Assembly (NCBI GenBank): GCA_015231595.1
Contig: JADGBH010000009.1
Span: forward strand, 1 to 64,000
Direction: 5' to 3'
Source: Desulfobacterales bacterium
GTDB lineage: Bacteria > Desulfobacterota > Desulfobacteria > Desulfobacterales > JADGBH01
Length of the DNA stretch: 64,000 nt
Shown here piece by piece: positions 15,975-24,447 of the stretch; within the stretch, counting starts at the first letter, position 1; every line of letters begins with the position of its first letter. The notes beneath the pieces are model-generated. The model did no database searches, had not been told where the DNA came from, and saw only the letters and a program-made list of their open reading frames with translations. Position numbers and translations under genes: made by a program.

Positions 15975-17138
15975 CACATCAGCTGGCTTAACACACCAAA
16001 TAAACATATTTACACAAAAAAACATTACAGCTGTTGCAATAGCAAAAGCAGCTTTTAATTCAAAAATATCCATCATCATTCCAGCTATAATGGCTCCAGC
16101 CATCATCCCAAGACTGTGAGCCATTGTTAGTATCCCCATTACGGATCCCATTTCTTTTAATTTTTTGCCTTTCATGACGGATAATGCCATAAGAGAAGGC
16201 ATAGCAATTCCTCCTCCTATTCCGAAAAAAATATTTGATAAAAATAATGTCCAAAAACCTTTTGACCATTGGAAGGATATAATCGCAATACTTATAATAT
16301 ATCCTCCTATTGATGCCATTTTTACTTTATTAAATTTATCGGCAAGGAGTCCCATTGGTGTCTGCATGGAACCGCTTATAAAAACACCAAGCGTAAGGAG
16401 AATTCCTGTTTGTGAACTTGTAAGATAGAATTCTTTTGTAGCAAATACGGGCATAAACCCCCATATCATGCCTATACAAAAAACATATCCAAATCTCAAA
16501 AAGAAAAATCCTATTATTTCTTTATCTTTAAAAAGAATTTTCCATCCCAATGGCTTATGCACTTTTAGGATTTTTTCTGATCTTCGTGGAGGTAGTAAAA
16601 TAAGACTTAGGAGTAGCCCAAGAGTAGAAAGAGCTGTCATAGATAGAAATGATGCGGTTAAACTCCATTTTTCGTTAATTATTCCGCCTAAAATAGGACC
16701 TATGCTTAAGCCTAAAAAAAGAGACGTATTAAACATTCCCATCATATAGCCTTCTTTGCCTTCGCTACTAATATCTCCAATGTATGCTTGAATAATAGGC
16801 ATAAGCATAGCTGATGCAATGCCGTGAAAAAATCTAATTACTATAATTGATTCAACGCTTTTAGAATAAATATATGCAAGTGAAACTATCGTATAGCCAA
16901 AAAGACCTATTATAATAAATGGTTTTCGACCTTTTCTATCTGAAAGACTTCCAAAATAAGGAAGAAAAAGAGAACGTGATAAGGAAAAAGAGCCGAAAAT
17001 CATTCCAATATATAAGCCGCTTGCTCCAAGTTTGCTTGCATACAATGGAAGAAGCGGAACAACGATACCTACCCCTATTAGGGAAACAAACAACGAAAAA
17101 AACAATGTAAAAAAAATTTTTGTTTCAACTTTATTCAT
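15966..17138 (-). CDS. Major facilitator superfamily transporter, DHA1 drug-efflux type
   Basis: The 390-residue protein has about 12 hydrophobic segments. The loop between TM2 and TM3 reads GSLSDRKGRKPFIIIGL, the MFS signature A. TM5 has SIGPILGGIINEKWSLTASF, close to the antiporter motif C of 12-TM exporters. A second signature-like loop (GLLADKFNKVKM) follows the middle. It is an inner-membrane, proton-driven exporter of unknown substrate. It stands alone on the minus strand, convergent with the acyltransferase. Confidence 0.88.
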   Translation of the reverse strand: MNKVETKIFFTLFFSLFVSLIGVGIVVPLLPLYASKLGASGLYIGMIFGSFSLSRSLFLPYFGSLSDRKGRKPFIIIGLFGYTIVSLAYIYSKSVESIIVIRFFHGIASAMLMPIIQAYIGDISSEGKEGYMMGMFNTSLFLGLSIGPILGGIINEKWSLTASFLSMTALSTLGLLLSLILLPPRRSEKILKVHKPLGWKILFKDKEIIGFFFLRFGYVFCIGMIWGFMPVFATKEFYLTSSQTGILLTLGVFISGSMQTPMGLLADKFNKVKMASIGGYIISIAIISFQWSKGFWTLFLSNIFFGIGGGIAMPSLMALSVMKGKKLKEMGSVMGILTMAHSLGMMAGAIIAGMMMDIFELKAAFAIATAVMFFCVNMFIWCVKPADVLV

Positions 17139-17187
17139 GTATTATTATTTGTTAGTCGTAATTTGAAAATCGAAATGGAAATTGAAA

Positions 17188-18201
17188 TTATCGTATATGG
17201 AAGTTTGATTGAATTTTTTTCGAATTTACAAGTTCGGTTTTTCTCCAAGAACTTTCATCGTTAAGAATTTGCCAGCGTCTTTCTTCTTTTATATAGTTCC
17301 AATCTTTATCATTTTGATAATAAATTTGAACATTTTTTGCTTCTAAAATATTTAGGATTTCATTATCGTGATAATTAAATTCATCAAAATCGGTAAGTGC
17401 TTTTTGAGCCATTTCTGAATAAAATTCATTTAAATCTAAAAGTAACTCATTCAAGCTACCATCTAATTTCGATATGTTTAAACCTATTTTGTTAGCTTCC
17501 TTTGCCGTTATTGGATAACTATGGGAAGGATATTCAGAATTTAAATAATGACTTATTCGTTCACATTCTTCGTCTGATTTAATATGATAAGATAGAATTT
17601 CTTTACATATTTTTATTGAAAGGGAACTTGACCTATCAATGGCTCCGACAACTAACGGATGAATATATTTGAATATATCGGAATATGGATTTGGATGATG
17701 GTCTTTAGAATTTTTATTCCATAACTTAACTATTCGAGCTAATTCATCTTGACTTACACTCACTTTTCGGTTTTCTCTTGAATCAATAGGTGAAAGTTCG
17801 TGAGTTAAAGATGAATCTATAGCGCTTAAATGAGCAAGAGGACCCATTTTTATTGCGTCTGCTCCGAGAGCTATCATTGTAGCAGCAGAAGCACATTCTA
17901 ATGGAACAAGAGCTGTAACTTTTTTAAAATATTCTCTAATTAAATTTACAATTCTAAGGGAAGCCTCTACATCTCCTCCATTAGATTTTATATATATTCC
18001 GACTTCATCACTGTATCCAACTTTTTTAAAAAGTTCATATAAAGCAAGAACATCGTTTTGACAAACATTACCCCTTTCGGAATTCCAATAAACAAGGGCT
18101 TTACAATTTAAAATTGATTCTATTTTTGAAATTATTGATTGAGTTTTATCGAATAATACTGGAGGTTGCTTAATTTTTTTTTGTTCTTTACAGTCATTCA
18201 T
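17188..18201 (-). CDS. SDH-type (ClpP/crotonase-fold) serine protease
   Basis: The 337-residue protein, from ATG 18201, overlaps the receiver gene as ATGA. It contains YIKSNGGDVEASLRIVNLI (oxyanion Gly-Gly-type segment) and PLECASAATMIALGADAIKMG with Ser105 as likely nucleophile, followed by GPLAHLSAIDSSL with a His. This is the serine dehydrogenase proteinase (SDH_proteinase) branch of the ClpP/SppA fold. No transmembrane segment is present. It is the last of three tightly packed genes with a receiver protein, suggesting proteolysis controlled by phosphorylation. The target is unknown. The C-terminal 70 residues are unusual and hydrophilic. Confidence 0.75.
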   Translation of the reverse strand: MNDCKEQKKIKQPPVLFDKTQSIISKIESILNCKALVYWNSERGNVCQNDVLALYELFKKVGYSDEVGIYIKSNGGDVEASLRIVNLIREYFKKVTALVPLECASAATMIALGADAIKMGPLAHLSAIDSSLTHELSPIDSRENRKVSVSQDELARIVKLWNKNSKDHHPNPYSDIFKYIHPLVVGAIDRSSSLSIKICKEILSYHIKSDEECERISHYLNSEYPSHSYPITAKEANKIGLNISKLDGSLNELLLDLNEFYSEMAQKALTDFDEFNYHDNEILNILEAKNVQIYYQNDKDWNYIKEERRWQILNDESSWRKTELVNSKKIQSNFHIR

Positions 18202-18587
18202 TTTTGAAAGGGTTTCCAATCTATTTCCACAACAAATTTTTGGACAATATCAAATAAATCGTTTACAGTGAAGGGTTTTGCTAAAAAAGCGTCAGCTTTG
18301 CATTCAAGGGCTTTCTGTTCTTTAGCTATATCGCTTGACATTAATATACAAATTTTTTTTGGGAATGTTTTTTTTATTTTAAATAAAAGGTCTATTCCAC
18401 TAATATCTGGAAGTTCATTATCTATGACGATAAGATCAGCACTATCATTAGAGCGCAAATAATCCCACAGTTCAAAACCTTCGTCAAAGGAAAAAACTTT
18501 TCTGTTCACGCTGAAAGCTAAAACATCAACTGCTAAATCTCGAATAAGTTTATGGCTGTCAACTACTGCTATTTTAACATTCGGTAT
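18198..18587 (-). CDS. Single-domain response regulator (receiver), probable non-AUG start
   Basis: The complete receiver fold spans about 129 residues: VKIAVVDSHK (one of two usual acidic residues retained), phospho-acceptor Asp56 in LIVIDNELPDISG, and LAKPF with the conserved Lys. A GTG inside the domain (18509) would remove strand 1 and the first acidic residue. The frame is open to an ATA codon at 18587, 5 bases after GAGGTGAG (18600-18593), with a TGA just upstream. An ATA (or ATC 18590) start is therefore the best explanation unless there is a sequence error. It lies directly after the 18599 gene and overlaps the protease gene. Confidence 0.7.
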   Translation of the reverse strand: MPNVKIAVVDSHKLIRDLAVDVLAFSVNRKVFSFDEGFELWDYLRSNDSADLIVIDNELPDISGIDLLFKIKKTFPKKICILMSSDIAKEQKALECKADAFLAKPFTVNDLFDIVQKFVVEIDWKPFQK

Positions 18588-18598
18588 GATAACTCACC

Positions 18599-19012
18599 TC
18601 ACGCAACTTTAAGAAAATTGTGTTTTTCGCTACCTTCACATTTTATCATATTTGATATAAAGTTAAGATTATTCTTTAAAGCTTCTTTTCTGTAATCTCC
18701 CATTGGATGGCCTTGGGCAATATTTTTTGATACTAAAGCAAGAAATTTAATTCTTTCTAAAAAAACATGCTCAAATTCTTCATCAAAAATTTTTTTGTTA
18801 TAATTTTCTTCAATAATAAGTTCTTTTAAATCATTAGAAGCTTTAAAAACATAGGCTGCATTTGATTCCATGGATTCTTGCCTATATTTTCCTAATGGGC
18901 AGTCTTCCAAAAAAGAATTCACCATAATGATTAAAAGTTTTAATCTTGAAAAAATAATATCTTGTCTATCCATACACCTCATTTCCTCTGATTTTGCTCC
19001 GAGACTTAACAT
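18599..19012 (-). CDS. Uncharacterised protein with an internal duplication, operon with receiver and protease
   Basis: The 137-residue helical protein contains two copies of one motif: IIFSRLKLLIIMVNSFLEDCPLGKYRQESMESN and a second with the pattern RIKFLALVSKNIAQGHPMGDYRKEALKNN. Each has R-[LI]-K, then G-x-P-[LM]-G-x-Y-R-[QK]-E and N. No known family was recognised. A later ATG (19  codons in-frame options, for example MDRQDIIF behind GAGGTGT) is a possible start. Its stop TGA overlaps the ribosome-binding site of the receiver gene. As first gene of the unit it may sense or present the signal or substrate. Confidence 0.6.
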   Translation of the reverse strand: MLSLGAKSEEMRCMDRQDIIFSRLKLLIIMVNSFLEDCPLGKYRQESMESNAAYVFKASNDLKELIIEENYNKKIFDEEFEHVFLERIKFLALVSKNIAQGHPMGDYRKEALKNNLNFISNMIKCEGSEKHNFLKVA

Positions 19013-19183
19013 TTTTTACCTTTTTTTATTTATATCAAAATTTTTTTATGCAATAAAAAATAAAATAACAATATACTCAAATTTTTATTCCTAATACATA
19101 AGAATAAATTATGTCAAGTTCTAAATTTTGATGTATTCAAATTCTTGACCATAAATTTTATGTTTGATATTTCAAAAATAAAC

Positions 19184-19328
19184 TGGCATCCTTCAATTTT
19201 TTGATTATAACGGTTTTTGGGGTTTATCTGGATTCCCGCCTTCGTGGGAATGACATGGGTGTTGTGTCGTCATTCCCGCGAAGGCGGGAATCTATAATTA
19301 AAAGTGTAAACAAAATTGAAGGATGCCA
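19184..19328. repeat. MITE-like element with nested inverted repeats
   Basis: Outer arms TGGCATCCTTCAATTTT (19184-19200) and its exact complement (19312-19328) enclose an inner near-perfect inverted pair (19231-19254 and 19268-19291) based on GATTCCCGCCTTCG. The inner part is the widely seen GTCATTCCCGCGAAGGCGGGAAT repeat. A related block is at 59238-59375. The unit of 145 bp looks like a non-autonomous element placed upstream of the acyl-CoA ligase gene. Confidence 0.75.
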
Positions 19329-19381
19329 ATAAACTGTATAAATTTATTTTCACACAAATTTTAATTATTAGGGATGTTTTT

Positions 19382-20953
19382 ATGATTATTACTGAAATAC
19401 TTGCACGTAATTCAAGAATGTACGGAGATAAAACAGCTCTTATAGAAAGAGATCCCGCACATAGTAAGCGACTATCAATAACATGGAAGGAATTTGACAA
19501 TCAGGCAAGTCAAACAGCAAATGCGTTAATTAAAAGAGGCATACAAAAAGGTGATACAGTAGCATTTCTTATGACAAATTGTATTCAATGGCTACCCATA
19601 TATTTTGGAATACTTAGAACTGGGGCTCTATGCGTCCCTCTTAATTTTAGGTTTTTAGCTAAAGATATACGCTTATGTCTGGAAATTTCCAATGTAAAAG
19701 CATTAATTTTTGGAACAGAATTTATTGAACGAATCAATGAAATTGAGAAAGACATTAATAATCATATAAAAATCTTTATTTTCGATGGGGATAAAGAATT
19801 ACAGCCATCATATGCAGAGTTATACAAAGAAGTAATAGAAAATTTATCAAATGACGACCCAAAAATTAAAATAAATTTACTTGATGATGCTGCTTTATAT
19901 TTTACTTCTGGAACAACTGGAAATCCTAAAGCTACTCTACTTACCCATAGGAATCTTGAATTTGCATGTTATGTTGAAAACAGCCATCATTATCAAACTC
20001 ATAAAGATAATTTTTTATGTATTCCTCCTCTTTATCATACTGGGGCAAAAATGCACTGGTTTGGAAATTTTATAGTTGGAGCCAAAGCAGTTATCTTAAA
20101 AGGAATTGAACCCAAATGGATACTTGAAGCAATATCAGAAGAAGAAGTAACCATAGTATGGCTTTTAGTTCCTTGGGCATTGGATATTCTTTTTGCGATT
20201 GAAAGCTCAGAGCTTAAGATTTCTGATTATAAATTAGATCAGTGGAGACTCATGCATATTGGTGCTCAGCCTGTGCCTACAAGTCTTATAAAAGAGTGGA
20301 AAAAAATTTTTCCCCATCATCAATATGATACAAATTATGGACTTACAGAGGCATCAGGGCCTGGATGTGTTCATTTAGGAATAGAAAATACTCATAAGAT
20401 AGGTTCCATAGGACTTGCTGGGTTTGACTGGGAAATTAAGATTGTGAATAATGGTGATATCGTTGAAAAAGGAACGCCAGGAGAATTAGCAGTTAGAGGC
20501 CCAGGAGTTATGAAAGAATATTATAATAATACCCAAGCAACACAGGATAGTATAGTTAATGAGTGGCTTCTAACTGGAGATATTGCGCGGCAAGATGATG
20601 ATGGATTTATATGGTTAATAGATAGAAAAAAAGACGTTATAATTACTGGAGGTGAAAACATATACCCCGTAGAAATTGAAGATTTTTTACAAACCCATCC
20701 TAAAATTCAGGATGTAGGTGTTATAGGTCTTCCAAGCCTTCGTCTTGGGGAAATGGCTACAGCAATTATACAGGTAAAACAAGGCCATACTTTAACTAAA
20801 GAAGAAGTCATGGATTTTTGTATGGCTCTTCCAAGGTATAAAAGACCAAGAAAAATAATTTTTGATAAAGTTCCACGAAATCCTACTGGAAAAATAGAAA
20901 AACCAGCTTTAAGAAAAAAATTCGCTGGCATGCATGAGAGCTTTCAAATTTAA
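19382..20953 (+). CDS. Acyl-CoA synthetase (AMP-dependent ligase)
   Basis: The 523-residue protein starts at ATG 19382 (MIITEILARNSRMYGDKTAL; the longer frame upstream overlaps a repeat). It has the P-loop YFTSGTTGNPKATLLTH, the A5-type NYGLTEASGPG, the A7-type LLTGDIARQDDDGF, the hinge DRKKDVIITGGENIYPVEIE and the catalytic Lys in NPTGKIEKPALRKKF. It activates a carboxylic acid, probably a fatty or aromatic acid, to its CoA thioester via an acyl-adenylate. The substrate is not determinable. Two bases separate it from the PASTA gene, so they share a transcript. Confidence 0.9.
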   Translation: MIITEILARNSRMYGDKTALIERDPAHSKRLSITWKEFDNQASQTANALIKRGIQKGDTVAFLMTNCIQWLPIYFGILRTGALCVPLNFRFLAKDIRLCLEISNVKALIFGTEFIERINEIEKDINNHIKIFIFDGDKELQPSYAELYKEVIENLSNDDPKIKINLLDDAALYFTSGTTGNPKATLLTHRNLEFACYVENSHHYQTHKDNFLCIPPLYHTGAKMHWFGNFIVGAKAVILKGIEPKWILEAISEEEVTIVWLLVPWALDILFAIESSELKISDYKLDQWRLMHIGAQPVPTSLIKEWKKIFPHHQYDTNYGLTEASGPGCVHLGIENTHKIGSIGLAGFDWEIKIVNNGDIVEKGTPGELAVRGPGVMKEYYNNTQATQDSIVNEWLLTGDIARQDDDGFIWLIDRKKDVIITGGENIYPVEIEDFLQTHPKIQDVGVIGLPSLRLGEMATAIIQVKQGHTLTKEEVMDFCMALPRYKRPRKIIFDKVPRNPTGKIEKPALRKKFAGMHESFQI

Positions 20954-20955
20954 CT

Positions 20956-21921
20956 ATGATTAAACGATTATTAAAATTTTTTATTTTTATAGGGATATTC
21001 AGTTTTGTTACTGTAATAAGCGCTTCTTTTGTGTTAAATCTTTTTATCAAAAGCGGAGATAGAGTTACTGTTCCAGAACTTGAAGGAAAAGATATTATTT
21101 ATGCCCTTGAAGTATTAACGGATATTGGGCTTAATGTAAAAATAAAAGGTTCAGAATATCACAGGTCATTCCCTAAAAATTCGATAATTTATCAAAATCC
21201 TGAAGCTGGTGCTGAAATAAAAAAAGATAGAGATGTTAAAATAATAATCTCAAAGGGGCCAAAATCTGTTATTATGCCTAATCTTTCAGGCCTTCCATTA
21301 AATCAAGCACATATAATTTTAGAAGAAAACGGACTTAAAAAAGGAGTCCAAACAAAAGTTTATTCCGATACTTTTAAACAAGATGAAGTAATAACTCACT
21401 ATCCGTCGGCTTCAGCAAAAATAGATAGAGAAACAAAAGTAAATTTTTTGGTAAGTACCGGTAAAATTCCGGAATATTTTTTAATGCCACGTCTTGAAGG
21501 AATTTATTTTGAGAAAGCTTTATCAATAATTGAAAGTAAAAAACTTACGCTCGGAGAAGTACAGTATCAATTCTATAAAGATAAGCCTTATAATGCAGTT
21601 GCAAAACAATCTCCTCCTTCTGGATTCTGGGTTGCCGAAAAAAATGTGGTTAATTTAGAAATAAACAGGCGGGATAGTATTAAAAAAGAAGAGCTTATAT
21701 CTAAAAGAAAAAAAATATGGCTGCTGACACATAGGGTATCTATTGGTTATTTAAAAAAGCATATTATAGCTAAAACAGATACTTTTGGCATAACTGATAT
21801 AATTTTTGACGAATTTATAAAGCCAAATGAAGAAATATATATAATTATTCCAGATTATGAATCAACTGTAATATATTTATATGAAGATGATGTTTTAGTT
21901 AAAACTATAGTGTATGAATAA
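20956..21921 (+). CDS. Membrane-anchored PASTA-domain protein
   Basis: The 321-residue protein has one N-terminal membrane helix (LLKFFIFIGIFSFVTVISASFVLNLF as a continuous hydrophobic run) and then three PASTA repeats: about 38-102 (VPELEGKDIIYALEVL), 105-171 (MPNLSGLPLNQAHIIL) and 178-245 (MPRLEGIYFEKALSII). The C-terminus adds about 75 residues not assigned to a domain. PASTA domains usually bind peptidoglycan in kinases and penicillin-binding proteins; here no enzyme domain is attached. It probably sits in the inner membrane facing the periplasm, with a cell-wall-related role. Coupling to an acyl-CoA ligase is unusual. Confidence 0.85.
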   Translation: MIKRLLKFFIFIGIFSFVTVISASFVLNLFIKSGDRVTVPELEGKDIIYALEVLTDIGLNVKIKGSEYHRSFPKNSIIYQNPEAGAEIKKDRDVKIIISKGPKSVIMPNLSGLPLNQAHIILEENGLKKGVQTKVYSDTFKQDEVITHYPSASAKIDRETKVNFLVSTGKIPEYFLMPRLEGIYFEKALSIIESKKLTLGEVQYQFYKDKPYNAVAKQSPPSGFWVAEKNVVNLEINRRDSIKKEELISKRKKIWLLTHRVSIGYLKKHIIAKTDTFGITDIIFDEFIKPNEEIYIIIPDYESTVIYLYEDDVLVKTIVYE

Positions 21922-21935
21922 AAAACTTCAATTAA

Positions 21936-22016
21936 GTGATTCATTATTCAGGTGGTTAAGGCTAAACTTAAAGGCTAATACAAATTTTATTGTCAAAAAT
22001 TAGAAATGATATGTCA
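21936..22016 (-). repeat. Dispersed palindromic repeat, family A, copy 3
   Basis: It shares AAGGCTAAACTTAAAGGCTA and GAAATGATATGTCA with copy 4 at 37746-37825; the reverse complement reads like copy 5 at 44950. It lies between the PASTA gene and meaB. Confidence 0.8.
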
Positions 22017-22065
22017 TTTTTTTTTGATTAGCATAAATCTCAAAACAAAAAGGATTATTTATTGA

Positions 22066-23073
22066 ATGACAAGCAATTCCTCTATCTATAAAAAACAGAC
22101 TCTCTCCATTGATGATTATGTTGATGGAATTTTAAATAAAAATAGAATGATTCTTGCTAGAGCCATTACACTTGTTGAAAGTAATGCTAAAGAACATATA
22201 AAAATAGCCCAAGAGCTTATGAGACGAATTCTTCCATATTCTGGGAATTCAATTCGAATAGGAATTACAGGAGTACCTGGTGTTGGAAAAAGCAGCTTTA
22301 TTGAAACTTTAGGAGCATATATACTTGAGCAAGGTAACAAATTGGCAGTACTCGCAATTGATCCAACAAGCAGTATCAGCGGAGGAAGCATACTTGGGGA
22401 TAAAACCCGTATGGAAAAAATAAGCAGAGACGAAAGATGTTTTATCAGACCTTCTCCTTCAGGCGGAATGCTCGGAGGTGTCGCAAGAAAGACAAGGGAA
22501 AGCATGCTAATTTGTGAAGCAGCTGGTTTTGATATAATTTTCATAGAAACAGTTGGAGTAGGGCAAAATGAAATAACTGTAAGGTCAATGGTTGATTTTT
22601 TCCTGCTTTTAATGCTCTCAGGTGCTGGAGATGAACTGCAAGGAATAAAAAAAGGAATAATTGAAATAGCTGACGCTATTCTTATTAATAAAGCTGACGG
22701 CCCAAATAAGCCTATAGCGGAGTTAGCCCGAAATGAATATGAACGAGCACTTCATTATATTTCTTCAGCTACAGAAGGCTGGAAAACTCACGTTTATACT
22801 TGTTCAGCTCTAACTGGAGAAGGAATAAGCGAAATATGGGACGTTATACAAGATTTTAAAATAAAAACCAAAGAATCAGGCATCTTCGCATCACATAGAA
22901 ATTCCCAAAGGCTTGAATGGCTCCACCGTATAATTGATGAACATCTAAAATATATTTTTTTTAAGCACCCACAAATTGCTGAGTCTCTGCCTTCATTTGA
23001 AAAATTAGTAAAAGACGGGAAAATTTCTCCGGCAGAGGCTGCAGAAAAATTAATTAATTTATTGGGAATTTAG
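22066..23073 (+). CDS. meaB: Methylmalonyl-CoA mutase-associated GTPase MeaB
   Basis: The 335-residue protein has a helical N-terminal arm (1-60), P-loop GVPGVGKSS (69-77), switch region with DPTSSISGGSILGDKTRM, ETVGVGQNE, and the guanine-specificity motif NKADGPN. It is the G-protein chaperone that gates cobalamin delivery to and protects methylmalonyl-CoA mutase. The mutase small-subunit gene mutA is at the right end of this window, about 40 kb away, so the pair are not in one operon. RBS AAAGGA is somewhat distant from the ATG. Confidence 0.93.
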   Translation: MTSNSSIYKKQTLSIDDYVDGILNKNRMILARAITLVESNAKEHIKIAQELMRRILPYSGNSIRIGITGVPGVGKSSFIETLGAYILEQGNKLAVLAIDPTSSISGGSILGDKTRMEKISRDERCFIRPSPSGGMLGGVARKTRESMLICEAAGFDIIFIETVGVGQNEITVRSMVDFFLLLMLSGAGDELQGIKKGIIEIADAILINKADGPNKPIAELARNEYERALHYISSATEGWKTHVYTCSALTGEGISEIWDVIQDFKIKTKESGIFASHRNSQRLEWLHRIIDEHLKYIFFKHPQIAESLPSFEKLVKDGKISPAEAAEKLINLLGI

Positions 23074-23553
23074 CTATTTTGATTTTATAACCATAACCGC
23101 AACGCCTTCAAGAGCTCTTACAAGTTTTATGCTTGGATCCCCTAAAACAAATTCTTCTGCCTTGCTCATTCTTTTACGGCCAACTATGACTATATTATAA
23201 TTGCCTTTACTAAACTGATCTATGACTCCGTCAGCAACAGTAGGATAAGGATCAGAAATAAGTTTAAGTTGTATATTGTTGGGCGGGTAGCCTTTTTCAA
23301 TAAGTTTATTCTTTGTATTTTCTAAAGCCTGCATATATCTGTCTGATAGCTGTTGCATATATTTTTCGCCCATAAGTTCTTCTACAGATGAAGGTTTTCT
23401 AAACACATGAAGCAAAGTTATCGATACTTGTTCAGGGCATAAGGGTATATTTGTTAAAAAATCAACAGCAGCTCTTGAACTGCTTGAATCATTTAATGCA
23501 AAAAGTATTGATGTTTTCAATTTTAATTCTCCCTGTATTTTAATGGAATTCAT
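23074..23553 (-). CDS. Universal stress protein family (UspA-like)
   Basis: The 159-residue protein has the UspA fold order: SILFALNDSSSSRAAVDF at strand 1, ITLLHVF at strand 2, and NYNIVIVGRKRMSKAEEFVLGDPSIKLV near the end. The ATP-binding signature G-x2-G-x9-G-S is degenerate (GRKRM instead of GxxG), so ATP binding is doubtful. It overlaps the kinase-like gene upstream by 14 bases and is last in a GAF/kinase/USP operon. Its stop directly abuts the convergent meaB stop. Confidence 0.85.
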   Translation of the reverse strand: MNSIKIQGELKLKTSILFALNDSSSSRAAVDFLTNIPLCPEQVSITLLHVFRKPSSVEELMGEKYMQQLSDRYMQALENTKNKLIEKGYPPNNIQLKLISDPYPTVADGVIDQFSKGNYNIVIVGRKRMSKAEEFVLGDPSIKLVRALEGVAVMVIKSK

Positions 23554-24445
23554 ATAAACATCTGTTTAAGTCTTCTATTATTTCATCCACAAATTCATAA
23601 TAAACGTCCGTTCCTTGCGAAAAATGCAGGAGTACGTTATTAAGGCTTTTTGGGATAATCGGATAAATTTTTCTAAGATTAATAAATCTTCGTTTATCAA
23701 GCAATGCAAAATCTTCTAAACTCAGATCGTCAATGATATTCTTATAGGTGTAAACATCATTTTTCATCATATAATAGGTATGAAATCCTTTACCAATAGC
23801 ATATATAAGTATATTTCCAAGTCCGAATATATCAAGGCTGAAAGGATTTTCAGGGGCTTCAAAATCATAGTCAAAATCAATCCATACAAGGTTGCCTGTT
23901 TCTTCATCTTTAATTAGATGATCATTTCGGATATCACCATGCCTATAACCGTTTACATGTAAATATCTTATTCCTTCAAAACATCTGATAATTTCTTTTA
24001 AGATATTCGGAAGGACTTTTTCAAAATATATTTCATATTTTAATTTGAATGAATCAATATAGAAAAGAAAATTTAGTCCCCTCACTACATCAATTATCCT
24101 TATATTATTCCCTTGAGGGTCATTAAACGATTCCCCTTGCATGAAATAAGGATTATTTAAAACTAATTTTAAAATTTGAGCTTCCTTATTTGGACTTCGG
24201 TAACATTTGATTTTTACTCCACCAAGGTAAGTTTCAAACGATTCCAAAAAAGATAATTTGATTATTTTTTTTTTCCCGCTATCAAGATCAACAGCTCTTT
24301 TCACCCAAAATTTAGGGTCTTCAAGCCCAAATCGCATTTCTTTTGCATGGCCAGTTATTTTATAATATTTATTATTAATAGATAATATATCTCCTTGACC
24401 AATTGTAAAAAAATCCGAAGTATCTGTAATGATTCGGTCTGCCAT
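23540..24445 (-). CDS. Protein-kinase-fold protein (atypical)
   Basis: The 301-residue protein has a kinase C-lobe: YLHVNGYRHGDIRNDHLI, an HGDxxxxH catalytic loop, then NLVWIDFDYDFE, a DFD in place of DFG. PFSLDIFGLGNILIYAIGKG corresponds to the helix F region. A VKRAVDLDSGKKKIIKLSF strand could hold the ATP lysine; no glycine-rich loop is clear. It may phosphorylate a protein or small molecule. It is sandwiched between a GAF sensor (2-base gap upstream) and a universal stress protein (overlapping), so a stress-signalling role is inferred. Confidence 0.7.
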   Translation of the reverse strand: MADRIITDTSDFFTIGQGDILSINNKYYKITGHAKEMRFGLEDPKFWVKRAVDLDSGKKKIIKLSFLESFETYLGGVKIKCYRSPNKEAQILKLVLNNPYFMQGESFNDPQGNNIRIIDVVRGLNFLFYIDSFKLKYEIYFEKVLPNILKEIIRCFEGIRYLHVNGYRHGDIRNDHLIKDEETGNLVWIDFDYDFEAPENPFSLDIFGLGNILIYAIGKGFHTYYMMKNDVYTYKNIIDDLSLEDFALLDKRRFINLRKIYPIIPKSLNNVLLHFSQGTDVYYEFVDEIIEDLNRCLYEFH

Positions 24446-24447
24446 AA

